6,081 nt of DNA from Synechococcales cyanobacterium PMM_0085 (lineage in GTDB: Bacteria > Cyanobacteriota > Cyanobacteriia > Elainellales > Elainellaceae). The position numbers and the translations under genes were made by a program. Shown here one piece after another: positions 5,220-6,081 of this stretch. The stretch spans positions 1 to 6,081 of the forward strand of contig CASBQJ010000382.1 of assembly GCA_949127705.1 (NCBI GenBank), given 5' to 3'. Numbering within the stretch: the stretch's first letter is position 1; each line of letters begins with the position of its first letter. Below the pieces are notes generated by a model. The model was not told where the DNA came from and ran no database searches. It saw only the letters and a program-made list of their open reading frames with translations.

Positions 5220-6081
5220 ATGAACGGGCATAACACACAGGGACAGCAGATAGAGAGACCAGGCGATTGGTCATGGAAATTTTGGTTGGCGCTGCCAATT
5301 TATCCATACGGTAAGCGGCGATCGCTTCTGACTGAAGTGGTGCCCAACAGGGTGTGGACCATTGACCAAGTGCAGGGCATTTTTTATGTTGTAGTGCCGA
5401 TTCGGATGACGGTGGTGAAGCTGGAGGCGGGAGGGCTATTGGTCTATGCGCCGGTGGCTCCCACGCCAGAATGTATCGGGCTAATGAACGCATTGGTCGC
5501 GGCGCATGGCGAGGTGAAATACATCATCTTGCCGACGATTTCTGGCCTAGAGCATAAGGTGTTTGTGGGACCGTTTGCCCGGTGTTTCCCGAGTGCGCAG
5601 GTGTTTGTGGCACCTCACCAGTGGAGTTTCCCGCTGAATTTGCCCTTGAGCTGGCTGGGGTTCCCATCGGACCGGACTCACATCTTGCCCCCCAATTCCC
5701 AGGATGCGCCGTTTGCCAGCGAGTTTGACTACGCCATCTTAGGCCCAGTGCATTTGGGGCTAGGGCGGTTTGCAGAAGTGGCGTTTTTTCATCGGCGATC
5801 GCACACCCTTTTGGTCACCGATACCCTGGTTTCGGTGCCCGAAGAGCCACCTGCCATTGTGCAGTTCGATCCGTACCCGCTGCTCTATCACGCCAAAGAA
5901 GACGGCAGCGATAGCGTAGCAGACACACCAGAAACCCGCCGCAAAGGATGGCAACGGGTGGCGCTATTTGCGCTGTTTTTTCGCCCCCGCGCCTTAACGA
6001 CAGTTGATTTGATCCCCTCAATTCGAGCCGCGTTTAAGGCGAGCGATCGCTCCCGCAAAGCCTACTTTGGCTGGTTTCCAT
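5220..6081 (+). CDS. DUF4336 domain protein (metallo-beta-lactamase-like fold), partial
   Basis: The open frame runs from ATG 5220 to the window end (287 codons, no stop) and matches DUF4336 proteins (PF14234) of cyanobacteria and plant chloroplasts along its length. Near residues 45-78, VWTIDQVQGIFYVVVPIRM is followed by VVKLEAGGLLVYAPVAPTPEC. ILPTISGLEHKVFVGPFARCFP (103-124) contains His112, and FPLNLPLSWLGFP (137-149) follows. FFHRRSHTLLVTDTLVSVPEEPP (189-211) contains His191, His195 and Asp201, at positions like metallo-beta-lactamase metal ligands. The end reads DRSRKAYFGWFP. Family members are around 400 residues, so about a quarter may be missing. The enzymatic role is unknown. An in-frame TGA at 5199-5201 limits the start to ATG 5220 or TTG 5211; I chose the ATG. 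The ribosome-binding site is weak. It is divergent from the oxygenase gene. Confidence 0.88.
   Translation, partial: MNGHNTQGQQIERPGDWSWKFWLALPIYPYGKRRSLLTEVVPNRVWTIDQVQGIFYVVVPIRMTVVKLEAGGLLVYAPVAPTPECIGLMNALVAAHGEVKYIILPTISGLEHKVFVGPFARCFPSAQVFVAPHQWSFPLNLPLSWLGFPSDRTHILPPNSQDAPFASEFDYAILGPVHLGLGRFAEVAFFHRRSHTLLVTDTLVSVPEEPPAIVQFDPYPLLYHAKEDGSDSVADTPETRRKGWQRVALFALFFRPRALTTVDLIPSIRAAFKASDRSRKAYFGWFP

Overview
The window looks like cyanobacterial chromosome. Eight perfect copies of the HIP1 octamer GCGATCGC lie in about 6 kb, where chance would give roughly 0.1. Several genes also match families I know mainly from cyanobacteria: a DUF4336 protein, a flavin reductase-like split-barrel protein, a GIY-YIG protein with a long C-terminal extension, and the arm domain of a cyanobacterial-type integrase. 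I cannot name genus or species.

The left part (1-1170) is a recombination-prone patch around a tRNA-Val(CAC) gene (606-677, minus). Just past the tRNA 3' end, on the same strand, is the N-terminal third of a tyrosine recombinase (115-462) that stops before its catalytic domain. This fits the scar of an element once integrated at the tRNA. On the other side, 57 bp from the tRNA 5' end, is a 435-bp internally deleted insertion sequence (735-1169). It has well-matched terminal inverted repeats (16 of 17) around a transposase broken into three reading frames.

The middle (1210-3338) is a minus-strand run of three genes: a small unknown protein (3129-3338), a flavin reductase-domain protein (2600-3079, TTG start) and an AbrB-family membrane transporter (1210-2487). 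The first two are 49 bp apart and look co-transcribed. The transporter has a 112-bp leader with a possible promoter and operator.

The right part has a plus-strand pair, an unknown 123-residue protein (3467-3838) followed 13 bp later by a GIY-YIG domain protein (3852-4391). This pair converges, with only 5 bp between stops, on a 2OG-Fe(II) oxygenase (4397-5035, minus). The oxygenase is divergent from a DUF4336 protein (5220 to the window end, incomplete). The 184-bp divergent region carries an 8-bp inverted repeat overlapping promoter-like boxes and a perfect 14-bp tandem duplication.

I see no defence island, CRISPR array or biosynthetic cluster. The most notable structures are the MITE-like IS derivative beside the tRNA, the integrase scar, and the repeats in the divergent promoter region. 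Most other genes look like conserved cyanobacterial genes of poorly defined function.
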